A stretch of 64,000 nt of DNA from SHAN690 sp038131955 (GTDB lineage Bacteria; Bacteroidota; Bacteroidia; Flavobacteriales_G; Salibacteraceae), in contig JAYPQK010000009.1 of the NCBI GenBank assembly GCA_038131955.1, forward strand, positions 124,001 to 188,000. The letters are read 5' to 3'. Each line of letters opens with the position of its first letter. Position 1 is the first letter of the stretch. Of the stretch, positions 48,032-55,153 are shown in pieces. A program made the translations under genes and the position numbers. The notes under the pieces are model-generated. The model worked only from the letters and a program-made list of their open reading frames with translations. It did no database searches and was not told where the DNA came from.

Positions 48032-48766
48032 CTATACGATCAGCATAACTGCGGCCATTCCCACCATGCTCAGGTCCTCCACAATGGTCACAGTACTCAT
48101 CGGAAGATTGAAGACATCGCCCAGACAGGCACATTTGATTTTACGTTTGTTGAGATTGCTTTGAATAACACCAATACTGCTCACACCTAGAACGATCACC
48201 GTAACCCAGTTGGTGATTTGTGGGTTCCAGTTGATCAGGTAAGCAATGCCGAGGACAAGTTCGATAAAGGGATATACATACCCCCAATCCTTCCACCGGG
48301 CGGCAACAATGTCGTACATCCTATAGGAGCTCGCAAAACCCTCAAGATTCAGCAGCTTGAAAAATGCAAAGACGATGAAAAAACCCGCCATGAAGTGTCG
48401 CATCCAGGTCATTCCTGAAAACGCATCAAATGGATACTGAACCAAAACCGTTGTGAGTACAATAAATCCCACGATCAATATCAACGGCTTGTAGGTTGTT
48501 ACACTTGGTTCTGCCAAATCCAGCTGTTCCACGGTTTCGGGTTGTTGGCTGTGCCCGACTTCATGAATATGGTATTTGCTCCCTGCGCTTTGAAGTGCTT
48601 CTTCCAGCACTTGCACAGTCACATGATGATGCATATTGAGTGTGGCGGTATTCGTTTCGAGATCAACATTAGCATGGCGGATTCCAGGCACGGACGCCAG
48701 AGTATTTCGAACCTTTTGCAGGCAGCCTTCACAGGTCATACCCTCTATGTTGTAAGTGTGTGTCAT
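48032..48766 (-). CDS. Heavy-metal-associated domain fused to a MauE/DoxX-like membrane domain
   Basis: A 244-residue protein. Residues 1 to 68 are an HMA domain (IEGMTCEGCLQKV, Cys 12 and Cys 15, followed by an MxHHH stretch). Four hydrophobic segments from about residue 92 onward form a MauE-like domain (FAFFKLLNLEGF; WGYVYPFIELVLGIAYLINW; KIKCACLGDVFNLPMS with a Cys pair). MauE relatives are linked to disulfide formation or reductant transfer, so this may couple metal binding to thiol chemistry in the membrane; that is inference. It follows the AraC gene by 70 bases. Confidence 0.82.
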   Translation of the reverse strand: MTHTYNIEGMTCEGCLQKVRNTLASVPGIRHANVDLETNTATLNMHHHVTVQVLEEALQSAGSKYHIHEVGHSQQPETVEQLDLAEPSVTTYKPLILIVGFIVLTTVLVQYPFDAFSGMTWMRHFMAGFFIVFAFFKLLNLEGFASSYRMYDIVAARWKDWGYVYPFIELVLGIAYLINWNPQITNWVTVIVLGVSSIGVIQSNLNKRKIKCACLGDVFNLPMSTVTIVEDLSMVGMAAVMLIV

Positions 48767-48836
48767 CTTGTTTTTTTTGATGAAACAAAGGTTAAATGAC
48801 AGCTCGGCTGGTGACTTACAGGATTCTGGAATAGAA

Positions 48837-49403
48837 TTACATGTCGCCTATTTCATTCAGGGGAATGCGCTTTTCAGCCGCTACTTTCTTAAAATGAGAA
48901 GGCGGCAAACCAGTGACTTGTTTGAATTGCGCACTCAAGTGAGCGGGACTGCTATATCCGAGTTGATCCGATATCTCAGCAAGACTCAGCTCATCATAGA
49001 CCATCAACTCCTTCACGCGCTCTACTTTCAGCAAAATGAAATAGCGTTCTAGAGTCAGCCCCTCCACCTCGGAGAATAGTTTGCTAATGGCCGAATACTC
49101 TTTACCCAGTTGATGTTGTAAAAAGGAGCTCATCTGAAAATCATCCGGAACTCCGGAAGCCACCACTTCCATTAAAGCGGCCTTCACCTTCTCGATGATC
49201 CGAGTTCGTTTATCGTTCAGCAACTCAAAGCCCAGTGGTTTTAATGCGTTGTCAAGGGCATTCTTTTGGTCCGAATCGAGCGGTTTGCTTAAGTGTACTT
49301 CACCGAGCTGGACTTCATCATACGGAAGGTTCAATTTGCGTAATGCGCCCTTCACTGCTTCGATGCAATGACGACACACCATGTTTTTTAAGTACAAAAT
49401 CAC
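48837..49403 (-). CDS. AraC-family regulator with N-terminal HMA-like metal domain
   Basis: A 188-residue regulator at the head of the minus-strand metal operon. The N-terminal 75 residues begin ILYLKNMVCRHCIEAVK, a ferredoxin-like HMA layout with Cys-x-x-Cys, and the last 100 residues are a double helix-turn-helix AraC domain (LSLAEISDQLGYSSPAHLSA, VTGLPPSHF). The protein therefore looks like a one-component metal sensor for the eleven-gene operon it precedes. The start is GTG at 49,403; an internal ATG at Met 8 would still keep the Cys pair. Confidence 0.85.
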   Translation of the reverse strand: MILYLKNMVCRHCIEAVKGALRKLNLPYDEVQLGEVHLSKPLDSDQKNALDNALKPLGFELLNDKRTRIIEKVKAALMEVVASGVPDDFQMSSFLQHQLGKEYSAISKLFSEVEGLTLERYFILLKVERVKELMVYDELSLAEISDQLGYSSPAHLSAQFKQVTGLPPSHFKKVAAEKRIPLNEIGDM

Positions 49404-49875
49404 GATACAATATTAGAACGCATATAGTCATTCCGCATTAATTGATGAGGGTTCAATATATTCTTCACCCGAGACTACACTCGAATTCCGGTTGAGCCAT
49501 TCTCCATTTGAAAGGTGAGGACAGGCAAACCTCAGCTGTAAAATGACATTGATAATCCTAGATGAGGGACTTAATAAATAATTAAAAGGAGGTGAGCGAT
49601 TTGTCATTGTTTGTCTGATCATTGCTGTTTTGAAGTTAAGAACTGGTGATGCAAACAGTTGTTTCGGTCATTCAGTAAATGATTCTGGTCTCAAGATTAA
49701 TGAATGCTTTGCTCAAAGTCGGTGGCACCGTGGATGGCACCCTAATGTCATCAGATGTTGGTATATGACATCTAAAGGGCAATTGATCACATTGTTTTTA
49801 AGTCAATCCGTATGCGACTTTTTGGTTAAGGGACTAATTGTCGTCATTCATTGCCATTCACCGACATTATTTCCA
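49404..49875. other. Gene-poor right end of the island
   Basis: About 470 bases between the regulator and the right repeat. The only open frames (64 and 83 codons) show no family motif. An inverted pair AGATGT/ACATCT around 49,756 to 49,773 and a short direct GGCACC pair about 49,724 to 49,741 are present; they could be recombinase arm sites, but nothing supports that beyond position. No recombinase remnant is recognisable. Confidence 0.4.
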
Positions 49876-49892
49876 TCCTAGTGGGGCAACTA
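49876..49892 (+). repeat. Right attachment-site repeat of the island (attR-like)
   Basis: TCCTAGTGGGGCAACTA, the displaced 3' end of tRNA-Gln, with four G as the acceptor stem requires. No other tRNA sequence precedes it, so it is a partial tRNA copy and not a gene. Confidence 0.8.
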
Positions 49893-49902
49893 CTTGAAAA
49901 TG

Positions 49903-49938
49903 AAAGCCTTTGACTATCAAATAGTTGAAGGCTTTTTT
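49903..49938 (+). terminator. Terminator right of the island (original tRNA-Gln terminator)
   Basis: AAAGCCTT pairs with AAGGCTTT, and the stem extends inward (TGACTAT with ATAGTTG, two wobble pairs) to a CAA loop, followed by six T. It stands 10 bases after the displaced tRNA end and probably was the tRNA terminator before insertion. Confidence 0.82.
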
Positions 49939-49972
49939 GGTCTAGGGAGTCCCTTATCGTTACTCTAGGGAG

Positions 49973-50196
49973 ATGATACGAAAGGCCGCAATTAGGCTAA
50001 TTGATTACTATCAGCGAAAAGGCGGCGGCGAACGTTTTTTAGGGTTGAGTGTAACTATGATCCTTCTTGTTCTGAGTATACTAAACAGGCTATCGAAAAG
50101 TATGGATTTGTACGCGGCGTCAGGCTGGGGGTTAATCGTCTTCGAAGGTGTTCGGATAAAGATGCTGTTCGTAAAACAGCTGACCCTTTACTCTAG
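49973..50196 (+). pseudogene. yidD: YidD family membrane protein insertion efficiency factor, one frameshift
   Basis: YidD is a small peripheral membrane protein of about 70 to 80 residues acting near YidC and SecYEG. From ATG 49,973 the frame reads AIRLIDYYQRKGGGER; the downstream frame then reads ECNYDPSCSEYTKQAIEKYG, followed by VRGVRLGVNRLRRCSD, and stops at TAG 50,194. The core CxxxPSCSEY and the C-terminal RC pair are diagnostic. The frames meet at a run of six T about 50,035; a seventh T would restore one 75-codon gene. The defect may be a sequencing slip. Confidence 0.8.
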
Positions 50197-50218
50197 CTAA
50201 GGAGAGCTTCTTAATACT

Positions 50219-50434
50219 AAACTGCTTCGTGAATAGATTCTGAACCAAACGTCTGCCAAGAAAGTGTCTCCCCCCTCCCCCCAGAAGTAGGAAGACCCTC
50301 TTGACAATCTGCTCGCAGGAATGGCGCTCTTCGCCCGTGGCATTTATCGTTGGGACTTCATGCTGGTCTATGGCCGCCTGATGCGTAAGCTGGATGAAAC
50401 CATAGAGGATATGGAAGAACTGAGGAGGGACTAG
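50219..50434 (+). pseudogene. Unrecognised small frame or gene remnant
   Basis: From ATG 50,321 a frame of 37 codons (MALFARGIYRWDFMLVYGRL, then MRKLDETIEDMEELRRD) ends at TAG 50,434. In the same frame, open sequence extends upstream only to a TAG at 50,288. The residue pattern is protein-like with an acidic helical end, so this is probably the 3' end of a lost gene. The preceding stretch with CCCCCCTCCCCCC is odd. I assign no function. Confidence 0.35.
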
Positions 50435-50450
50435 GCCTTCCTCTAGACGA

Positions 50451-51449
50451 TCACAGCTTCACCAACTTCTCCCGCGCGATCGGTGCGCCGTTCTCCAACA
50501 GACTGATCTGATAGACTCCTGCTGGCAGGAAATCTAGATGCAAGCTGCGCTCGCTGGGAGCAAGTTCGTCTCGCCAAACAACAGAACCTTGTGCGTCATG
50601 GACGACTACCGAAGAGCTGGTGTTTGAATTTGGTCGGTCGATCTGGATCAAACCGGTTAGCGTCGGGTTGGGGTACAACTTGAAGGATGAAGAAGATATC
50701 TCGCCGACAGAAACATTGCTGTCGGTGGTATCCACCCCTTGATAGGCAGTGGAAGTCGGAACCTCCGTACTGAATACGTAGTCTCGAATGTTTTCTAAGC
50801 TGGTCTGTGCTTCATAGATCGGTCCATGTGAGATCAAGCCAGGGGAGATGTCGATGCCTCGTACGATCTCGGCATAGTTGGCGTACACGGTAATGTCAAG
50901 TTCGCCATTATTGGCAGCCACCTGAGTGGGAAGGGTGACGGAAAAATAGTTCTCATCTCCTAGTCCGTGGAGCTCATAGAACTGTCCCAAGTTCTCACCC
51001 GATCTGCCGCCCATGGCACTGAAGATGTAGCCATTGGCCCAGCCCCAATGCATCGAAGGGTTTTGGAATGCCAGCGGATGTTCAGAGGGATAAGTGGCCG
51101 GGTCTAAATGGTTGTGAGCGGAGTCCACTCCGATGAAAAACGTGATCGATACGATCGAATCCATCGAATCCGTGCCGAGGTCAATGTCCGTGGTTGTACT
51201 GGCGTCAACCAAGGTCCACATGCTGTCGTAGGTGGTGACATTTCCTTGCTCGTCGGTGATGGAGATCTCAGAAACGTAATACTGCATTCTGGAAACGTCA
51301 AACGTACGACCATCGTAGCTAGCAGAAGCTTCTTCAAGGGCAAAAGGCTGATCCTGAAGATAGTGCTCGATGGATAGGTTAATGGTGTTCTGGGCTTGAG
51401 CGAAGCAAGCGCCTATAACGATGAATGACAGGAGTAATAATGACCTCAT
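50451..51449 (-). CDS. MbnP-like periplasmic/secreted copper-binding family protein with T9SS type A sorting domain
   Basis: A 332-residue exported protein with signal peptide (LLLLSFIVIGACFAQA). The middle (residues about 20 to 240) matches the MbnP family pattern: YYVSEISI, DSAHNHLDPATYPSEHPLAF, then NPSMHWGWANGYIF. In the family, named from methanobactin operons, these Trp/His regions bind copper. The C-terminal 75 residues (FKLYPNPTLTGLIQID, AGVYQISLLENG, REKLVKL) are a T9SS type A sorting domain. It lies only 560 bases outside the copper island's right repeat. Confidence 0.82.
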   Translation of the reverse strand: MRSLLLLSFIVIGACFAQAQNTINLSIEHYLQDQPFALEEASASYDGRTFDVSRMQYYVSEISITDEQGNVTTYDSMWTLVDASTTTDIDLGTDSMDSIVSITFFIGVDSAHNHLDPATYPSEHPLAFQNPSMHWGWANGYIFSAMGGRSGENLGQFYELHGLGDENYFSVTLPTQVAANNGELDITVYANYAEIVRGIDISPGLISHGPIYEAQTSLENIRDYVFSTEVPTSTAYQGVDTTDSNVSVGEISSSSFKLYPNPTLTGLIQIDRPNSNTSSSVVVHDAQGSVVWRDELAPSERSLHLDFLPAGVYQISLLENGAPIAREKLVKL

Positions 51450-51559
51450 AGAACCAAGTTTGGTAAAGTGTGAAGATAAAAGTAATGCATACGCTACATA
51501 GACGTCAATTCTTTGTTCTTGGTTTTCTGAGGGTTATGATTTAGTTTGATCGTAGGTCA

Positions 51560-51834
51560 ATCTAGGGGCATATTTACTACAATGGAGCTGTGGGCCCCTG
51601 GCGTTAATGGATTTTGGTGACGTAGAGGCTGCTGATTCGAAAGAGTTTGAGCGACTTTATAACGAACAAAGGCAAGTTCAGGAGGTATTCGCAAAAGCCT
51701 TGCCCTTTGCATTGAAAGCTTATGAACTCGATCCCAGCAACGAGACGGCACTGCAAAAGCTGTCAGGAATCTATTTCGCCCTTAACCAGATGAGCAGTTA
51801 CGTAAATTTCAAACTGCAACTTCAGAATCTATAA
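51560..51834 (+). pseudogene. 3' remnant of a TPR-repeat protein
   Basis: From 51,607 a clean frame gives 75 codons that read as the end of a TPR protein (KALPFALKAYELDPSNETAL, KLSGIYFALNQMSSYVNFKL). In another frame just upstream, HIYYNGAV matches the expected preceding TPR helix, so the remnant starts before 51,607 with a frame break about 51,590. No 5' part is present on either side. The gene looks truncated. Confidence 0.6.
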
Positions 51835-51851
51835 ATCTCCCAAGAGTATTC

Positions 51852-52967
51852 TTAAGGACTTACGAAGTTGATGCTGAAGTTGACATAGAACGGATTCGTT
51901 AGCGCATTCTCCATGGTCAATGGTTCGTCTAGGATGAAGTAGCGAGAGAAGTCCTGTCCATCCGGAACTGAATCCACGTTGAAGGAATAGTTCACGCGGT
52001 ATCCCGCTTCCAATGACATCCAGAAGAATCCGATCAGTTGACGCTGATAGTTAGCGCGGAAGCGGAGCTCTCCTCTGCGAATCTCGAGCTCGTCATATGG
52101 ATCGGCAAGGGCATTGCCCTGATTTCCGATGCGATAGCTGCCGCCTTCAAGTGCAAATCCCATCAAGAGCATATTGCGTGGATTGAACGTGTAGCGCATG
52201 TGTCCTCGGGCTGGAAACAACACTTCGCAACCCCACTTGCTCTTCAAGGAGGTCCAATTGTACATTACGATCGGCACGTAGTTCAGTTCACCTGCGCGAT
52301 ACGTCCTAGCTACACCGACTCCCCATTGGAGATTGTCCTTCGGTCTACGTCCCCAAAGGGCAGCCCCTGAATACCGAGTATACTGCAAGCCTTGGAAGTC
52401 GGGTATTGCCCAATCTCCATTCATGTCGGCTTGAAGCTGTACCAAGATGAAACTATATTCATTCAGCGGCTTGTAGATGGTGCTATTCAAACCAACGGTT
52501 CGCAGACCGTTGTTCTGCAGCGCATTCACCAACGGATTATCGCCTCCTGCCTCGCGGTCGATGTCGTAGTTTACATCCCAAAATTGTCCACCTACCTGAA
52601 CGATGAGGCTGTTTTTGGAATACACAGGAATGTTAGCTCCCACGCGCAGCCCGTGGGCTGCATTGATGTCTGCAGTTTCCTCTTGATAAAGTCCGTCACC
52701 AAAAGCGGCGGCGGTGAGCTGATGTGGGCCTTGAAAGTCATAGCCCACAGATATGAATTGCGCAGGACTCAGGCCTTTGATCTTTGCGTTGGCAAAGCGT
52801 TTGGTTCCTTCGTCCACGTATTCCAAGTCGTCGTAAAGGCTGTAATCTTCCTCATCTTCTTCCGAATAAGTAGAGTCGACTTGAGCAAATGCTGTGACGA
52901 TTGTAAAGCAGGAAAGAGCAGCTACAGCGGCTCCTGTACGAAGTTTAGGTAGGCTAGGTCTGCGCAT
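51852..52967 (-). CDS. Outer-membrane beta-barrel protein, DUF6268-like
   Basis: A 371-residue exported protein with a signal peptide (AAVAALSCFTIVTAFAQ), an acidic stretch (EEDEEDYSLYDDLEY) and then alternating beta-strand sequence (LRVGANIPVYSKNSLIVQVG, YSFILVQLQADMNGDWAI) ending with aromatic residues (VNFSINFVSP), typical of outer-membrane barrels. I believe it belongs to the DUF6268 group; the function is unknown. It is followed 5 bases upstream in transcription by the DUF2147 gene, so the two probably form an operon. Confidence 0.7.
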   Translation of the reverse strand: MRRPSLPKLRTGAAVAALSCFTIVTAFAQVDSTYSEEDEEDYSLYDDLEYVDEGTKRFANAKIKGLSPAQFISVGYDFQGPHQLTAAAFGDGLYQEETADINAAHGLRVGANIPVYSKNSLIVQVGGQFWDVNYDIDREAGGDNPLVNALQNNGLRTVGLNSTIYKPLNEYSFILVQLQADMNGDWAIPDFQGLQYTRYSGAALWGRRPKDNLQWGVGVARTYRAGELNYVPIVMYNWTSLKSKWGCEVLFPARGHMRYTFNPRNMLLMGFALEGGSYRIGNQGNALADPYDELEIRRGELRFRANYQRQLIGFFWMSLEAGYRVNYSFNVDSVPDGQDFSRYFILDEPLTMENALTNPFYVNFSINFVSP

Positions 52968-52972
52968 GGTCC

Positions 52973-53428
52973 TTATTTTTTACTCGGCATTTTGAGTCGC
53001 TTCCAGATGTCGGTACGTCCGAAGGTGGAGACGCCGATGTATCCTCGGATGTCCAGCGTATTCTCATCGGTCATTTTGATGGTGCAACTGTACGTGTTGC
53101 CGTTCTCCGGATCGTAGATGGTGCCCTCTGTCCATACATCCTTATCGGTGTATTCGAAGTCCTTCAAAATGCGGTAACCGCGGAGTGGGTTGGAGCGCAT
53201 CTTTTCATCCGGATTGTTTTTGTCCACCTTAGGCTCATTGGTCTCTGGGTCAATAGGTTGTTTGAGCCATACGATCTTGCCGTAATACTTCTCTCCGATC
53301 TTGTCGATTTTGATCTTCGCCTTGCCGTGGCTGGGTTCCCAAACGCCGGTCAATCGGTCAGCATCTTCTTGTGCGAAACCGGTCAATGCCAGGCTACAAA
53401 CGAATAAGAGGGTAAGGAATCTACTCAT
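52973..53428 (-). CDS. DUF2147 family exported protein
   Basis: A 151-residue protein with a signal peptide (FLTLLFVCSLALTGFAQ) and the DUF2147 core: LTGVWEPSHGKAKIKID, GEKYYGKIVWLKQP, and NPLRGYRILKDFEY with WTEGTIYDPENGNTYSCTI. The fold is a small beta barrel and the family occurs widely in periplasmic proteins with no assigned activity. It lies 17 bases after the lipoprotein gene and 5 before the barrel gene. Confidence 0.88.
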   Translation of the reverse strand: MSRFLTLLFVCSLALTGFAQEDADRLTGVWEPSHGKAKIKIDKIGEKYYGKIVWLKQPIDPETNEPKVDKNNPDEKMRSNPLRGYRILKDFEYTDKDVWTEGTIYDPENGNTYSCTIKMTDENTLDIRGYIGVSTFGRTDIWKRLKMPSKK

Positions 53429-53445
53429 GTCTTTTGGTTGTTTGA

Positions 53446-53958
53446 TTATTTGAGTGAAATAGTAAGGTCAACTTTGACAGATGCGTTCACTTGATCTACG
53501 TAGGCATCATCTTTAAAATCAAGATCCAGTACGAAAGTGAATTTGCTGTCTTTGAAATAAGGGGTCAGGTCAGCCTCATCGCTGGCCACCAAGGTGGTCG
53601 ATTGTCCACCTTCACTGATCGGATTGCGAACGGCTACCGTGGTCATGGGAGCATCCTTTCCTACCAACTGGAGGGTGACGCTGTTCATATCTGCTAAGGT
53701 TAAGCTGTCATCATCCAAGGTCACGCTCACGCCACTCAATTGAATGGAGTGGATCTCTTCGGCCTTGATGGATCTTCCTTCGATCAGATTGTCCAAAGAA
53801 ACTTCGTAGTCAGCAATCAGACTGTTGGCACCCATGAAGAAGGGTCCTTCAGCCGTTGTGTTGACTTCGATGCTGCTGCTTTGTTGCTCCGAGGCGCCGC
53901 ACGATGTGAGCGAAAGAATGATTAGAGCCGTCGATAGTGTGGACAGAATACGTGTCAT
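53446..53958 (-). CDS. Small lipoprotein of unknown function
   Basis: A 170-residue protein. The lipobox LIILSLTSCGAS marks Cys 20 as the lipid site. The rest is beta-rich with regular alternation (SLTLADMNSVTLQLVG, FTFVLDLDFKDDAYVDQV) and no Cys or obvious catalytic residue. I recognise no family. It heads a three-gene minus-strand group with DUF2147 and the barrel protein. Confidence 0.65.
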   Translation of the reverse strand: MTRILSTLSTALIILSLTSCGASEQQSSSIEVNTTAEGPFFMGANSLIADYEVSLDNLIEGRSIKAEEIHSIQLSGVSVTLDDDSLTLADMNSVTLQLVGKDAPMTTVAVRNPISEGGQSTTLVASDEADLTPYFKDSKFTFVLDLDFKDDAYVDQVNASVKVDLTISLK

Positions 53959-54058
53959 AAGTAAGGTTTAGAAGTGCAAATGATGCGCCAAGATAGGACG
54001 CAGAATTCATTTTCGCAGATTTTTCATGTAACATCAAACACATTTATTTGTTTCTGAA

Positions 54059-54156
54059 CCCTGCGTCAGGGATCGCAGCGGCATTTTCTGTCGCCTTTGG
54101 CGGCAGAAATATAGCGAAGAGCCCGGCCCCTCGAGAATTCGAGGGGAGACGCCCAA
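54059..54156 (+). ncRNA. Candidate structured intergenic RNA or repeat element
   Basis: About 98 bases with three strong hairpins in a row: CCCTG-CGT-CAGGG (54,059 to 54,071), an 11-bp stem TTTCTGTCGCC/GGCGGCAGAAA with loop TTT (54,085 to 54,109), and CCCCTCGA-GAAT-TCGAGGGG (54,127 to 54,146). GCGTC in the first hairpin can pair with GACGC near the end (54,148 to 54,152), a possible pseudoknot. It resembles intergenic elements I know from Flavobacteriales genomes (CCCTGCGTCAGGGAT ... AGCCCG ... CGCCC). It may relate to the Flavo-1 RNA, but I cannot test that. Confidence 0.55.
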
Positions 54157-54163
54157 ATAAAAA

Positions 54164-54189
54164 AGCCCATCAACCGAAGTAAATGGGCT
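54164..54189 (-). terminator. Intrinsic terminator of the T9SS gene at 54,214
   Basis: On the minus strand AGCCCAT and ATGGGCT pair around a 12-base loop and are followed by a run of six T. It lies 25 bases after the stop. Confidence 0.8.
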
Positions 54190-54213
54190 CAATCATAGTG
54201 TGGATCGAAAATC

Positions 54214-55023
54214 TTATCGGATCACTTGCATACGCTTGCTGTCGAGCATGCGACCATCTTCCCAAAGTGAGTAGAAGTATACGCCGGCTTCAAGTTGGCC
54301 TTGCAAGGTCACGATTCCGTTTTGTTGGTTCAGAGGAAAATCCATCACGATCTTACCTGTGAGGTCTTGGACTTTCAAGGAACCCATTCCGCTTGTCAAT
54401 GAATACTCAATGTTGGTCTGACCTTGGAAAGGGTTAGGAGCGTTTTGACCGAGTACACCTGCCGCGTTAATGTCATCCCAAACGCCTAGTGGCACCCAGT
54501 TTCCGCCAAACAACTCAAATGTGTCACCATCCACAATGGCCACATCCTTGCCGTCGATAGTTGTGAATACCGTATCAACAGGAACGATGTTCACCGTAAT
54601 ATTGAACACATTCACTGTGTTTGCTGAATCGTTTGCTTGATAGATGATCGCTTGACTGTGGAAGGTTCCGGTGTCGCCTTCATCACCGCGCATCATCCAG
54701 ATGTGATGGTACATATCAGTAGACTGACCTGCAGGAAGGGTAAACGTGTTTGATCGCTTGGTGTAAGGCCAGCAAACCAAGATTCCCTCGCACATGTAGT
54801 CTTGCCATACGTTGACTCCGGCTTCTTGAGATTCAGACGTATCGCGGGTAAAGATCCACGTAATGTCAATGTCCTCGGTGCCCGGGTTGGTCAGTGTGTA
54901 GTCAAAGCCTACATCGGCACCTGGATTAGCCTCTTGGATAGAGTCTGTGTGCCATTCGAAGGTGTACTGACCGAAGCTCAACAACGGCAGAAAACCTAGC
55001 ATTAAAGCGTAAATTTTCTTCAT
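54214..55023 (-). CDS. Secreted protein with T9SS type A sorting domain
   Basis: A 269-residue exported protein: signal peptide (KKIYALMLGFLPLLSFG), a beta-sandwich region about residues 20 to 150 that looks like an immunoglobulin-type fold (FDYTLTNPGTEDIDITWIF), and a C-terminal sorting domain from about residue 190 (LGQNAPNPFQGQTNIEYSL, LKVQDLTGKIV, LEAGVYFYSLWEDG). Surface or secreted. No further function is visible. It is divergent from paaC with 130 bases between. Confidence 0.8.
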   Translation of the reverse strand: MKKIYALMLGFLPLLSFGQYTFEWHTDSIQEANPGADVGFDYTLTNPGTEDIDITWIFTRDTSESQEAGVNVWQDYMCEGILVCWPYTKRSNTFTLPAGQSTDMYHHIWMMRGDEGDTGTFHSQAIIYQANDSANTVNVFNITVNIVPVDTVFTTIDGKDVAIVDGDTFELFGGNWVPLGVWDDINAAGVLGQNAPNPFQGQTNIEYSLTSGMGSLKVQDLTGKIVMDFPLNQQNGIVTLQGQLEAGVYFYSLWEDGRMLDSKRMQVIR

Positions 55024-55153
55024 AAGAATCGTCTTGAAGCCTCAAAGGTAACTGATGACTCTCATGCTTTTGAGCAAAATCGGGTGATTATTGTTCGTTT
55101 AACTATAATTCACGAATAATACTTTTGAGCACTTCATTCACAAACGCACATTG

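Larger units (their letters stand above)
28067..49892. mobile_element. Putative 21.8 kb integrated copper/heavy-metal resistance island at tRNA-Gln
   Basis: The segment between the two tRNA-end repeats contains almost only metal-resistance genes, in two opposing blocks: plus strand 28,267 to 35,718 and minus strand 49,403 to 36,214. Genes outside on both sides are of other kinds (deacetylase on the left, yidD on the right). The tRNA stays usable because the element supplies its 3' end. I find no recombinase, relaxase or conjugation gene, so the element is either a remnant or was moved by a helper. The claim rests on the repeats and the gene content, not on a database match. Confidence 0.72.

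Noticed and set aside
49630..49881. Plus-strand 83-codon frame at the right end of the island, considered as an integrase remnant
   Set aside because: It has no Arg-His-x-x-Arg or Tyr motif of tyrosine recombinases and no other recognisable signature, and it runs into the attachment repeat.
51607..51834. A complete 75-codon gene from the ATG at 51,607
   Set aside because: TPR sequence continues upstream in another frame, so the ATG is internal to a truncated gene.
54127..54146. Perfect palindrome with 8-bp arms as a terminator
   Set aside because: No T run follows on either strand; it fits better as the third hairpin of the structured element.
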